Assembly: GCF_003464595.1 (NCBI RefSeq)
Contig: NZ_QRZF01000003.1
Location: 62,001-126,000, forward strand
DNA length: 64,000 nt
Source of the DNA: Bacteroides intestinalis
GTDB taxonomy: Bacteria > Bacteroidota > Bacteroidia > Bacteroidales > Bacteroidaceae
Direction: 5' to 3'
The number at the start of each line of letters is the position of its first letter. Positions within the stretch are counted from its first letter, which is position 1. The notes beneath the pieces are model-generated. The model was not told where the DNA came from. It made no database searches and saw only the letters and a program-made list of their open reading frames with translations. Below are positions 8,366 to 16,022 of the stretch, in pieces. The position numbers were made by a program, and so were the translations under genes.

Positions 8366-10270
8366 CTATTCTTTTAGACAGCGTATGGAAAAGGCCTTAT
8401 AGTAAGTTCCATTTTTAACATGAGTTGCGGCGACAGAAAACTTGGCGCTGCTTCCGGTGAAACTTATTGATTGTTCTGGTATGCTATTTTCTGTCTCATT
8501 TAGTGTCCAGTAGCATACTAATTGTTTTTGGGATATATTTTTTCCTGCTCCCCAAATCCCTACGGGATATGCTGAGAAACCAGTTAGATTAGAACCTGAA
8601 TCAATCGTGTCACCCTCTTTTAAGACTTCCCATTCTCCGGATTTTAGTATCGAAGCGTCATCTTTGATGTATTCTTTTAAGGTTTGCCAATCATCACTAT
8701 CTGGAATTTTCCATCCTGCAGGTGCCAATTCTCCCTCAAGTACAGCTTCTCCATTATAGAAATATGTTTCTGTATTCTGAGGTCTGAAATAGCCAGGGCC
8801 TTCTCCCAACTGAGTTTTTTTATTCAATGTAGTTCCATTCCTGTACGCTGTTGCACATAAATCTTCTCTCATCCAATATTGAGTGCCTATTTTTACGATT
8901 GGATACTCATAAGTATTTCCCTTTCGTATATCCCTGATGGTATAGCTGGCAATATCTATGCTGATTGGATCTTCTGCTTCTTCCAGTAAGATTTCACCCT
9001 TTTCATTAAGATAGAATTTGTCAACAGACTGGAGATTCCCTTCTGTATAAGCAAAGGAACTATCGTCTGTATTCCAGTTTATGCTTCCTCCGCTTATCGC
9101 TCTTTCATCATCCAGTAGTTTTAGAACAACGCCTTTGCTCAGATTGCTCGTTTCATCTTCTTTCACCGGGTATGCAACAATTGCTCTTGAAGTTATTTGA
9201 TCAGATTTTAGATACTCTTTACAAACTTCTGCCATCGGCTTGCCGTCATGGTAGATTCTGTATATGTTCGATTGAGAGAAAGTGAGTGCCGCCAAATGAA
9301 TAGCTGTAATGCCGCCACTGTTATTAGTATCTTTGCTATCTCCGGGCAGCCAGTCTTCAACTGTACTGGTTATTCCGGTAAGAGAATGGCTGGTTGTCTG
9401 CATAGCCTCGATATCGATTTGGCATTGTGTACTTCCTGTCATATTCAGTTTTGGCATTGGGCAAGTATATACTTTCCCGTTCCATTCCATTATAAAAGAT
9501 TGAGCGTTAGCATCAGCATCTTGTGGTATGATGATGAATTCTTTTCCTGTTAAAGTCCCTTTTACTATGTTCCATTCACCATATGGGATGATGTCTGCTT
9601 CCTCTGTCAGGTTTATAAACTTGTCCGTATCAGTATTATATTCTGCTTTGGTCTTGAAGCCTACTGCGATAATCTGAGGATTTGCTTTATATATCTTTGT
9701 TATATCTTCCCCAGTACCGGCTGTGATTGTGATTTTTATCTTGGTCAACTTATGCTTGTAATGAAGTACGACTGCATCTTCGCTGCTTTCTACATTTTTT
9801 TCGGAGGCTATCATGAAATCGGATGTGGAGAGAGCTTTTGCGTTGCTTTGGTCGGTTTGTACAGATACAGGAATGGTAGATTGGCCTGTTTTTATTCCGG
9901 TTGACTGATAGGGATAATAACTGATAAAATTGAGTGTGGCATCTCCTGCCGGATAGAAAACTGTCTTTTCAGGGATGAATGCATTCTTTTCCCCACATTC
10001 CAGTTGTAAATTGTCAATGTAGCGCTTTTCTGTAATTGGAGTAGATGGAAGCATTGCATATAAACCTACTTTATCTCCTTTTTCAAAGGCAGTATTAGTC
10101 ACACGTGTATCGGCTTTGCTGACTTTTGTAGTGAAATTGATGGGAATAGTGCCGGGAACAGCATCGGGAGAAGTTTCTGAGTCTAATTCATTGACACAAG
10201 AACTGAATAAGAAAATGATACAGAATGAGAATAAGGTCAGTCTGTTGTTTTTGATAGTTGTTTTGTTCAT
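8366..10270 (-). CDS. Fimbrillin-like lipoprotein with C-terminal FISUMP domain
   Basis: A 634-residue lipoprotein. The start at 10270 (MNKTTIKNNR) gives a clean signal peptide with lipobox FLFSSC, acceptor Cys25; an earlier in-frame ATG at 10306 would add 12 residues with no role. The N-terminal half resembles Mfa-like fimbrillins (PINFTTKVSKADTRVTNTAFEKGDKVGLYA, then TLNFISYYPYQ and VVLHYKHKLTKIKITI). The C-terminal half carries a Fibrobacter succinogenes major paralogous (FISUMP) domain with the hallmark YPIVKIGTQYWMREDL, then GYFRPQ and a final FSIRCLKE. Such fusions fit a fimbrial tip or minor pilin. No pilus-assembly partner genes are adjacent. The transcript probably starts near 10467, leaving an untranslated leader of about 200 bases. 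Confidence 0.85.
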   Translation of the reverse strand: MNKTTIKNNRLTLFSFCIIFLFSSCVNELDSETSPDAVPGTIPINFTTKVSKADTRVTNTAFEKGDKVGLYAMLPSTPITEKRYIDNLQLECGEKNAFIPEKTVFYPAGDATLNFISYYPYQSTGIKTGQSTIPVSVQTDQSNAKALSTSDFMIASEKNVESSEDAVVLHYKHKLTKIKITITAGTGEDITKIYKANPQIIAVGFKTKAEYNTDTDKFINLTEEADIIPYGEWNIVKGTLTGKEFIIIPQDADANAQSFIMEWNGKVYTCPMPKLNMTGSTQCQIDIEAMQTTSHSLTGITSTVEDWLPGDSKDTNNSGGITAIHLAALTFSQSNIYRIYHDGKPMAEVCKEYLKSDQITSRAIVAYPVKEDETSNLSKGVVLKLLDDERAISGGSINWNTDDSSFAYTEGNLQSVDKFYLNEKGEILLEEAEDPISIDIASYTIRDIRKGNTYEYPIVKIGTQYWMREDLCATAYRNGTTLNKKTQLGEGPGYFRPQNTETYFYNGEAVLEGELAPAGWKIPDSDDWQTLKEYIKDDASILKSGEWEVLKEGDTIDSGSNLTGFSAYPVGIWGAGKNISQKQLVCYWTLNETENSIPEQSISFTGSSAKFSVAATHVKNGTYYKAFSIRCLKE

Positions 10271-10658
10271 AATAGTATGGTTTTTTGTGAAACACGACTG
10301 TCGCATTTCAAATTAATGTGTTAATTAAAGCATCGGAATATCTGGGGTGGGTAAGGACCATAATTGGTATAGGAAAGTCTGTGGCTTTGGGATGCTAATT
10401 AAGTGAATTCACGCTTGAACTCCGGCTCTGTTCCATCTTAATGTTTTTCAATGTTCATTAACTTTACGGGCGGCAAAGGTAGAATAATATTTTAAATACA
10501 TGAAAGGAAAGATGTCTTTTTGTTGATAATTTTATCTATAATGCTTTGTATGAAGAAGATAAATAACTTGAAATAGCTCTACATTTTCATTCTTTCGCGG
10601 GAGATTTCAAAATTATCACGTACCTTTGTACTCTAAATTAAAGATAATCTGATAACTT
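10271..10658. promoter_or_regulatory. Divergent intergenic region: long fimbrillin leader and metA promoter
   Basis: Two outward promoters are visible. On the minus strand a perfect -7 box TACCTTTG (10481-10474) predicts a start near 10467 and a leader of about 195 bases before the fimbrillin gene. That leader contains an AT-rich inverted repeat AATTAATGTGTTAATT (10311-10326). On the plus strand TACCTTTG (10621-10628) lies 30 bases before the metA start, so the metA leader is very short. I recognise no riboswitch here. Confidence 0.6.
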
Positions 10659-11576
10659 ATGCCATTAAATTTACCTGATAAGCTACCGGCGATAGAGTTG
10701 CTGAAAGAAGAGAATATATTTGTTATTGACAACTCCCGCGCCACGCAACAGGACATCCGTCCGTTGCGCATCGTTATCCTGAACTTGATGCCTTTGAAGA
10801 TTACCACGGAGACAGATCTTGTGCGTTTGCTCTCCAATACACCGCTTCAGGTGGAAATCTCGTTCATGAAAATCAAGAGTCATACATCCAAGAATACGCC
10901 TGTAGAACATATGCAGACGTTCTATACTGACTTTGAAAAGATGCGTGGCGAGAAGTACGACGGTATGATTATCACTGGTGCCCCTGTAGAGCAACTGGAT
11001 TTCGAAGAAGTGACTTACTGGGATGAAATAATGGAAATATTCGATTGGGCCCGTACGCATGTCACGTCCACCCTTTATATCTGTTGGGCTGCACAGGCCG
11101 GACTTTATCATCATTACGGAGTACCCAAGTATGCGTTGGATAAGAAAATGTTCGGCATATTCGAGCATCGTCCTTTAGATCCGTTGCATGCTATTTTCCG
11201 TGGTTTCGATGATATGTTCTATGTACCTCATAGCCGCCATACCGAAGTACGGAAAGAAGATATCTTGAAAATACCTGAACTTACTTTACTTTCGGAATCG
11301 GAAGATGCAGGCGTACACCTGGTGGTAGCACGTGGTGGACGTGAGTTCTTTGTTACCGGACATTCGGAATACTCTCCACTAACGCTGGATACGGAATATC
11401 GCAGGGATGTGGATAAAGGTCTGCCCATTGAAGTACCTCGTAATTATTATGTGGATAATGATCCGGACAAAGGTGTGATGGTACGTTGGCGTGCCCATGC
11501 CAATCTGCTGTTCTCTAATTGGTTGAACTATTTCGTTTATCAGGAAACTCCGTACAATATTAACGATATAGAATGA
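10659..11576 (+). CDS. metA: Homoserine O-acyltransferase, MetA family (predicted acetyl-CoA specific)
   Basis: A 305-residue enzyme that acylates homoserine at the start of methionine synthesis. The nucleophile cysteine is in [15 protein letters not shown], and the partner His and Glu are in FVTGHSEY. Residue 111, in [11 protein letters not shown], is Glu. In this family the residue at that position is reported to set the acyl donor (Gly for succinyl-CoA in E. coli, Glu for acetyl-CoA in Bacillus), so an acetyl donor is predicted despite the usual succinyltransferase name. The start at 10659 follows a -7 box by 30 bases. The stop overlaps the next gene by 4 bases. Confidence 0.93.
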   Translation: MPLNLPDKLPAIELLKEENIFVIDNSRATQQDIRPLRIVILNLMPLKITTETDLVRLLSNTPLQVEISFMKIKSHTSKNTPVEHMQTFYTDFEKMRGEKYDGMIITGAPVEQLDFEEVTYWDEIMEIFDWARTHVTSTLYICWAAQAGLYHHYGVPKYALDKKMFGIFEHRPLDPLHAIFRGFDDMFYVPHSRHTEVRKEDILKIPELTLLSESEDAGVHLVVARGGREFFVTGHSEYSPLTLDTEYRRDVDKGLPIEVPRNYYVDNDPDKGVMVRWRAHANLLFSNWLNYFVYQETPYNINDIE

Positions 11577-13471
11577 TAAAGCAACGAAAGATAGAGTTAC
11601 TGGCTCCTGCCAAAAACATGGAATGCGGCATTGAAGCTATTAACCACGGTGCGGATGCGGTCTACATCGGTGCGCCTAAGTTTGGCGCACGTGCAGCAGC
11701 CGGCAATTCGTTGGAAGATATAGCTGCTTTGGTGGCTCATGCCCATTTATATAATGCCCGGATTTATGTGACTGTCAATACCATCTTAAAGGAAGAAGAA
11801 CTGGAAGAGACAGAGAAAATGATTTGGGATTTGTATCGTGCGGGAGTGGATGCGCTTATTGTGCAGGATATGGGAATCACTCGCTTAAACCTGCCACCTA
11901 TTCCCTTGCACGCCAGTACGCAAATGGATAACCGTACACCGGAGAAAGTACGTTTCCTTGCAGAAGCCGGTTTCCGACAAGTAGTATTGGCACGTGAGCT
12001 TTCCCTTCAGGAAATCAGCCATATTCATAAAGTCTGTCCGGAAGTGCCGTTGGAAGTGTTTGTGCATGGGGCACTTTGCGTTAGCTATAGCGGGCAATGT
12101 TATGTCAGCCAGGCTTGTTTTGGACGTAGCGCTAACCGGGGAGAATGTGCACAATTCTGTCGTTTGCCTTTCAGTCTGGTGGATGCCGACGGAAAAGTAA
12201 TTGTACGTGATAAGCATTTGCTATCTCTTAAAGACTTGAATCAGAGTGATATCTTGGAAGAGTTACTTGATGCAGGTGCCACTTCACTCAAGATAGAAGG
12301 TCGTCTGAAAGATGTTTCTTACGTGAAGAATGTTACAGCTGCTTACCGCCAAAAGCTGGATGCTATCTTTACACGCCGTAAAGAATACGCCCGGGCTTCT
12401 TCCGGTACTTGTAATTATACATTCCGTCCCCAGTTAGATAAAAGTTTTAGTCGTGGATTTACGCATTACTTCCTGCACGGACGCAGTGAAGATATTTTCT
12501 CTTTCGATACTCCGAAATCCCTCGGCGAAGAGATGGGAACCATGAAGGAACAACGCGGAAACTACCTCACAGTAGCCGGATTGAAATCATTCAATAACGG
12601 TGACGGTGTTTGTTATATCGATGAGCAAGGACGTCTGCAAGGATTCCGTATCAACCGTGTGGACGGGAATAAACTCTATCCGGCAGGTGAGATGCCCCGT
12701 ATCCGTCCGCGTACTGTGCTTTACCGTAACTACGATCAGGAATTTGAGAAGTTGCTGGCACGTAAGTCTTCCGAACGAAAAATTTCCGTATCCTTGCTTT
12801 TGGCAGATACCGCCTTCGGCTTTGCTCTGACTATCACGGATGAGGATGATAATAGCGTTACACTTTCTTTCCCTTATCAGAAAGAACCTGCCCGTACCTC
12901 GCAGACAGATAACCTGCGTACCCAACTCAGTAAATTGGGAAATACTCCTTTTGAAGCCGGAATATTAGCGGATAATCGTTCGTCCGAAACAAATTCCGCC
13001 ATAGAAATCCGTTTTTCAGATAATTGGTTCCTTCCTGCTTCCGTGGTAGCCGACTGGCGTCGTCAGGTTGTAGAGCAACTGATTACTGTTCGTCGCATCA
13101 ACTACCGACAGGAACTGGCAGTTTGGAAACCTACAACTCACGCTTTCCCTTTGCCGGGGACTTCTTCTAAAACAACAGTTTCCGGTACTTCATTAACGTA
13201 CCTCGGGAATGTAATGAATACCCGTGCCGCCTCTTTCTATACTGACCACGGCATTGCCTCTGTGGCTCCGGCTTATGAGAAACAATCTGTTCCGGGTGCT
13301 GTCCTAATGTTCTGTAAGCATTGCCTGCGATATAGTATGGGTTGGTGCCCTACTTACCAGAAGGGGCGTTCATCTTATCGGGAACCTTATTATCTGTCGG
13401 GAACAGATGGTAAGCGTTTCCGTCTGGAGTTTGATTGTAAGAATTGTCAGATGAAAGTATATGCGGAATAA
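11573..13471 (+). CDS. U32-family peptidase-like protein (probable RNA hydroxylation factor family)
   Basis: A 632-residue protein with the U32 core [26 protein letters not shown] at the N-terminus and the signature [17 protein letters not shown] followed by [17 protein letters not shown]. Once called collagenase-like peptidases, several members of this family are now known to act in hydroxylation of tRNA or 23S rRNA (TrhP, RlhA). The conserved cysteines here fit a cluster-binding role rather than a protease. A C-terminal set of cysteines ([13 protein letters not shown], then DCKNCQ) supports metal binding. It overlaps metA by the ATGA junction and overlaps the next gene by 11 bases. The exact RNA target cannot be read from the sequence. 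Confidence 0.85.
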   Translation: MIKQRKIELLAPAKNMECGIEAINHGADAVYIGAPKFGARAAAGNSLEDIAALVAHAHLYNARIYVTVNTILKEEELEETEKMIWDLYRAGVDALIVQDMGITRLNLPPIPLHASTQMDNRTPEKVRFLAEAGFRQVVLARELSLQEISHIHKVCPEVPLEVFVHGALCVSYSGQCYVSQACFGRSANRGECAQFCRLPFSLVDADGKVIVRDKHLLSLKDLNQSDILEELLDAGATSLKIEGRLKDVSYVKNVTAAYRQKLDAIFTRRKEYARASSGTCNYTFRPQLDKSFSRGFTHYFLHGRSEDIFSFDTPKSLGEEMGTMKEQRGNYLTVAGLKSFNNGDGVCYIDEQGRLQGFRINRVDGNKLYPAGEMPRIRPRTVLYRNYDQEFEKLLARKSSERKISVSLLLADTAFGFALTITDEDDNSVTLSFPYQKEPARTSQTDNLRTQLSKLGNTPFEAGILADNRSSETNSAIEIRFSDNWFLPASVVADWRRQVVEQLITVRRINYRQELAVWKPTTHAFPLPGTSSKTTVSGTSLTYLGNVMNTRAASFYTDHGIASVAPAYEKQSVPGAVLMFCKHCLRYSMGWCPTYQKGRSSYREPYYLSGTDGKRFRLEFDCKNCQMKVYAE

Positions 13472-14507
13472 GGAAGTGAAATATGGTTCAGAAATGCGAA
13501 TCAGCATAGGACTACGCAAAGTATATGGTTTCTTTTCTCTGCGCAGGTCTGCACTTATTTGTATTTCTTTATTCTTGTGTTTCTGTTTTTTTTCTTGCCA
13601 TTATTCCCGTCCCAACTTGGATGATGAAGGGATGAGTGTCGGGACCCGCGATTCCTTGACTTATCTTTATGACCGACACTATACGCTGAACACCAACCTG
13701 GAAGTGGTGCAAGACTCTGTTGTGCTTGCCTGCCTGCCTGTGAAAGATTGCTATAATACCCTTTACAAAGGAGATCGTGTGGTCGTGGCCGAATTTGCTA
13801 TCCATCCGGCGGATAGTGTGGATAGTGTCTGGGTGAAACTGGCCCATTCTCAGGAAATACAGGGCTGGATTGGTGAGCGGGAGATGATGCAGGCTTTTGT
13901 GCCGACGGATAGTATTTCCCAATTTATTTACCTGTTCAGTGATACGCATGCTTCCTATTTCGTTATTATTTTTGCTTTGTTTGTGGGTGCCTGGATGCTT
14001 CGCCTGTTCCGTCGCAAACAGTTGAAGATGGTTTATTTCAATGATATAGATAGTGTGTATCCGTTGTTGCTTTGTTTACTGATGGCGTTTAGTGCCACGG
14101 TGTACGAGTCTATGCAGGTTTTTGTACCCGAAACGTGGGAACACTTCTATTTTAATCCTACGCTTTCACCTTTTAAGGTTCCGTTTATCCTTTCGGTCTT
14201 TTTGCTGAGTATCTGGTTATTCATCATAGTGTTGTTGGCAGTGCTCGATGATTTATTTCGTCAGCTTTCGCCTGCTGCCGCTATGTTCTATTTATTAGGC
14301 TTGGCATCTTGCTGCATCTTCTGCTATTTCTTCTTTATATTGACTACGCAGATATATATCGGCTACGTCTTCCTTGTCGCTTTCATCTGGATTTTCCTGA
14401 AAAAGGTGTACACCACGCTTGTTGTTTATCGTTATCGTTGTGGCAATTGCGGACAGAAGCTCAGAGAAAAAGGACGTTGTCTGAGCTGCGGTGCGATTAA
14501 TGAGTAA
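13461..14507 (+). CDS. Membrane protein with extracytoplasmic SH3-like region and C-terminal zinc ribbon
   Basis: A 348-residue protein I do not recognise by name. A hydrophobic segment ending in FFSCHYSRP (Cys46) could be a lipoprotein signal or a first membrane helix. A soluble region of about 100 residues (KGDRVVVAEF, VWVKLAHSQEIQGWIGEREM) resembles a bacterial SH3 fold. About five membrane helices follow (residues 160-320). The protein ends with a zinc ribbon, CGNCGQKLREKGRCLSCG, presumably cytoplasmic. An alternative start at 13494 (MRISIGLRK) would remove the overlap with the U32 gene. Position suggests co-transcription with metA and the U32 gene, but no shared role is evident. Confidence 0.75.
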   Translation: MRNKEVKYGSEMRISIGLRKVYGFFSLRRSALICISLFLCFCFFSCHYSRPNLDDEGMSVGTRDSLTYLYDRHYTLNTNLEVVQDSVVLACLPVKDCYNTLYKGDRVVVAEFAIHPADSVDSVWVKLAHSQEIQGWIGEREMMQAFVPTDSISQFIYLFSDTHASYFVIIFALFVGAWMLRLFRRKQLKMVYFNDIDSVYPLLLCLLMAFSATVYESMQVFVPETWEHFYFNPTLSPFKVPFILSVFLLSIWLFIIVLLAVLDDLFRQLSPAAAMFYLLGLASCCIFCYFFFILTTQIYIGYVFLVAFIWIFLKKVYTTLVVYRYRCGNCGQKLREKGRCLSCGAINE

Positions 14508-14524
14508 GAGAAAAGAATAACGAT

Positions 14525-14623
14525 CCTCGGTTTTGAAACGATACAATAGATGTTTTACCTCAGTTTTGAAACAAAATAGTTGATGTTTTGCCTCGGTTTT
14601 GAAACAAAAGTGTATCTTTGTCG
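14525..14623 (+). repeat. Three tandem 33-bp repeats at the promoter of the DUF4143 ATPase
   Basis: Copies start with CCTCGG or CCTCAG at 14525, 14558 and 14591, exactly 33 bases apart, each followed by TTTTGAAAC and, in the first two, by GATGTTTT. The third copy runs into TATCTTTG, a -7 box. Within each copy an 11-base phase is visible (TTTTGAAAC, then ATAGATG-type, then TTTTRCCTC blocks). The array overlaps the predicted promoter, so it could be an operator set. Confidence 0.75.
14587..14620 (+). promoter_or_regulatory. Predicted promoter of the DUF4143 ATPase gene
   Basis: A -33 TTTG (14587-14590) is spaced 22 bases from a -7 box TATCTTTG (14613-14620), close to the Bacteroides sigma-ABfr pattern. 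Both elements lie in or next to the 33-bp repeats. The ATG is 26 bases downstream at 14647. Confidence 0.55.
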
Positions 14624-14646
14624 TTGAAAACCAATATCTTTTAATT

Positions 14647-16017
14647 ATGTTTAAAAGAACGATACTTTTTCATTTGGAACAATGGAAAACGGATATGCAT
14701 CGTAAACCGCTTGTTTTGCGCGGAGCAAGACAGGTAGGAAAGACTACGATAGTCAATGAGTTCGGACAACAGTTTGATAACTACCTGCCACTCAATTTAG
14801 AGAAAAAAGAATCAACTGCTCTGTTTGATTTGGAAATACCATTGAAAGATTTGATGCCGTTCCTCTTCGCTCATTGTGGAGTTATGCGAAAGGAAGGAAC
14901 AACTTTACTTTTTATTGATGAGATTCAAAATTCACCAAAAGCAATAGGATTGTTGCGTTATTTTTATGAGGAACTTCCTGGAATATATGTCATTGCTGCA
15001 GGTTCCTTACTGGAAAATCTGGTGGATGTAAATGTTTCGTTTCCCGTAGGAAGAGTGCAGTATATGGCTTTACGTCCTTGTTCGTTTCGTGAATTCTTGG
15101 GAGCTATCGGTGAGGAAGTTTTATTACCGGTGCTGGAACAGCCGGAAATAACGATTGCATTTCATGATCGGTTGATGACGTTATTCAATTTATATACGCT
15201 GATTGGTGGCATGCCGGAGGCTGTCCAGCTTTATGCTGAAAGGAGGGATATTCTTGCCTTAAGCGATGTGTATGAGACTCTTTTACAGGGGTATCGGGAT
15301 GATGTGGAGAAGTATGCCAGGCGTGGATTGTTGATAGAAGTAATACGGTTCATTCTGAAAGAAGGTTGGGGCAAAGCTGCACAGATTGTAACACTTGGAG
15401 GTTTTGCATCATCGAATTATAATGCCCGTGAAGTTGGAGAGGCTTTTCGTTTATTGGAAAAAGCTATGATAATGGAGTTGGTTTATCCGACAACGGCAAC
15501 GGAAGTTCCTGCCATATCGGAAACTAAGCGTATGCCTAAACTGGTATGGCTGGATACGGGTTTGGTAAATTATGCAGCTCAAGTGCAGAAAGAAGTATTC
15601 GGTGCAAAAGACATTATGGATGCTTGGCGAGGAATGATAGCCGAGCATATTGTGGCACAAGAACTGTTGACGCTGACCGATAAAGTCAGCCAAAAACGTA
15701 ACTTTTGGGTGCGTGGTAAGAGTGAGTCTGCGGCAGAGGTTGATTTCATCTGGGTGCAAGATTCCAAAATCTATCCTATTGAGGTAAAGGCAGGACATAA
15801 TGCACATCTTCGTTCGTTACATTCGTTTATGAACCGTTCTTCGCAAACGGTTGCTGTGCGTGTATGGTCACAGCCTTATTCAATAGATGAAGTCACCACG
15901 ATTGAAGGAAAAACATTTCAGCTTGTTAATCTTCCGTTCTATCTGGTTGGCGGGCTGGGAGAAATTTTAAAAGAAACGAGCGTTTCCTTTGATGGAAGCG
16001 CTCATGACTCTTTATAA
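14647..16017 (+). CDS. AAA ATPase with DUF4143 domain
   Basis: A 456-residue ATPase of the family with a C-terminal DUF4143, widespread and often multicopy in Bacteroides, of unknown function. Walker A is GARQVGKTT (residues 26-34) and Walker B is LLFIDEIQ (Asp91-Glu92). The C-terminal part contains the nuclease-like motif EVDFIWVQDSKIYPIEVKAG, which resembles a PD-(D/E)xK core (Asp, then Glu-x-Lys). The start at 14647 is chosen over an upstream in-frame ATG because the promoter -7 box lies between them. The 33-bp repeats sit at its promoter. A hairpin is embedded in the last codons. Confidence 0.85.
   Translation: MFKRTILFHLEQWKTDMHRKPLVLRGARQVGKTTIVNEFGQQFDNYLPLNLEKKESTALFDLEIPLKDLMPFLFAHCGVMRKEGTTLLFIDEIQNSPKAIGLLRYFYEELPGIYVIAAGSLLENLVDVNVSFPVGRVQYMALRPCSFREFLGAIGEEVLLPVLEQPEITIAFHDRLMTLFNLYTLIGGMPEAVQLYAERRDILALSDVYETLLQGYRDDVEKYARRGLLIEVIRFILKEGWGKAAQIVTLGGFASSNYNAREVGEAFRLLEKAMIMELVYPTTATEVPAISETKRMPKLVWLDTGLVNYAAQVQKEVFGAKDIMDAWRGMIAEHIVAQELLTLTDKVSQKRNFWVRGKSESAAEVDFIWVQDSKIYPIEVKAGHNAHLRSLHSFMNRSSQTVAVRVWSQPYSIDEVTTIEGKTFQLVNLPFYLVGGLGEILKETSVSFDGSAHDSL
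15978..16003 (+). terminator. Hairpin inside the last codons of the DUF4143 gene
   Basis: Ten-base arms GAGCGTTTCC and GGAAGCGCTC (one G-U pair) flank a 6-base loop, followed by CTCTTTATAAG. It sits at the junction with the convergent TonB receptor gene and may end transcription, although the U tract is weak. Confidence 0.4.
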
Positions 16018-16022
16018 GAATT

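Noticed and set aside
10311..10620. SAM or SAH riboswitch ahead of metA
   Set aside because: The metA promoter lies only about 30 bases before the ATG, leaving no room, and no conserved core is recognisable.
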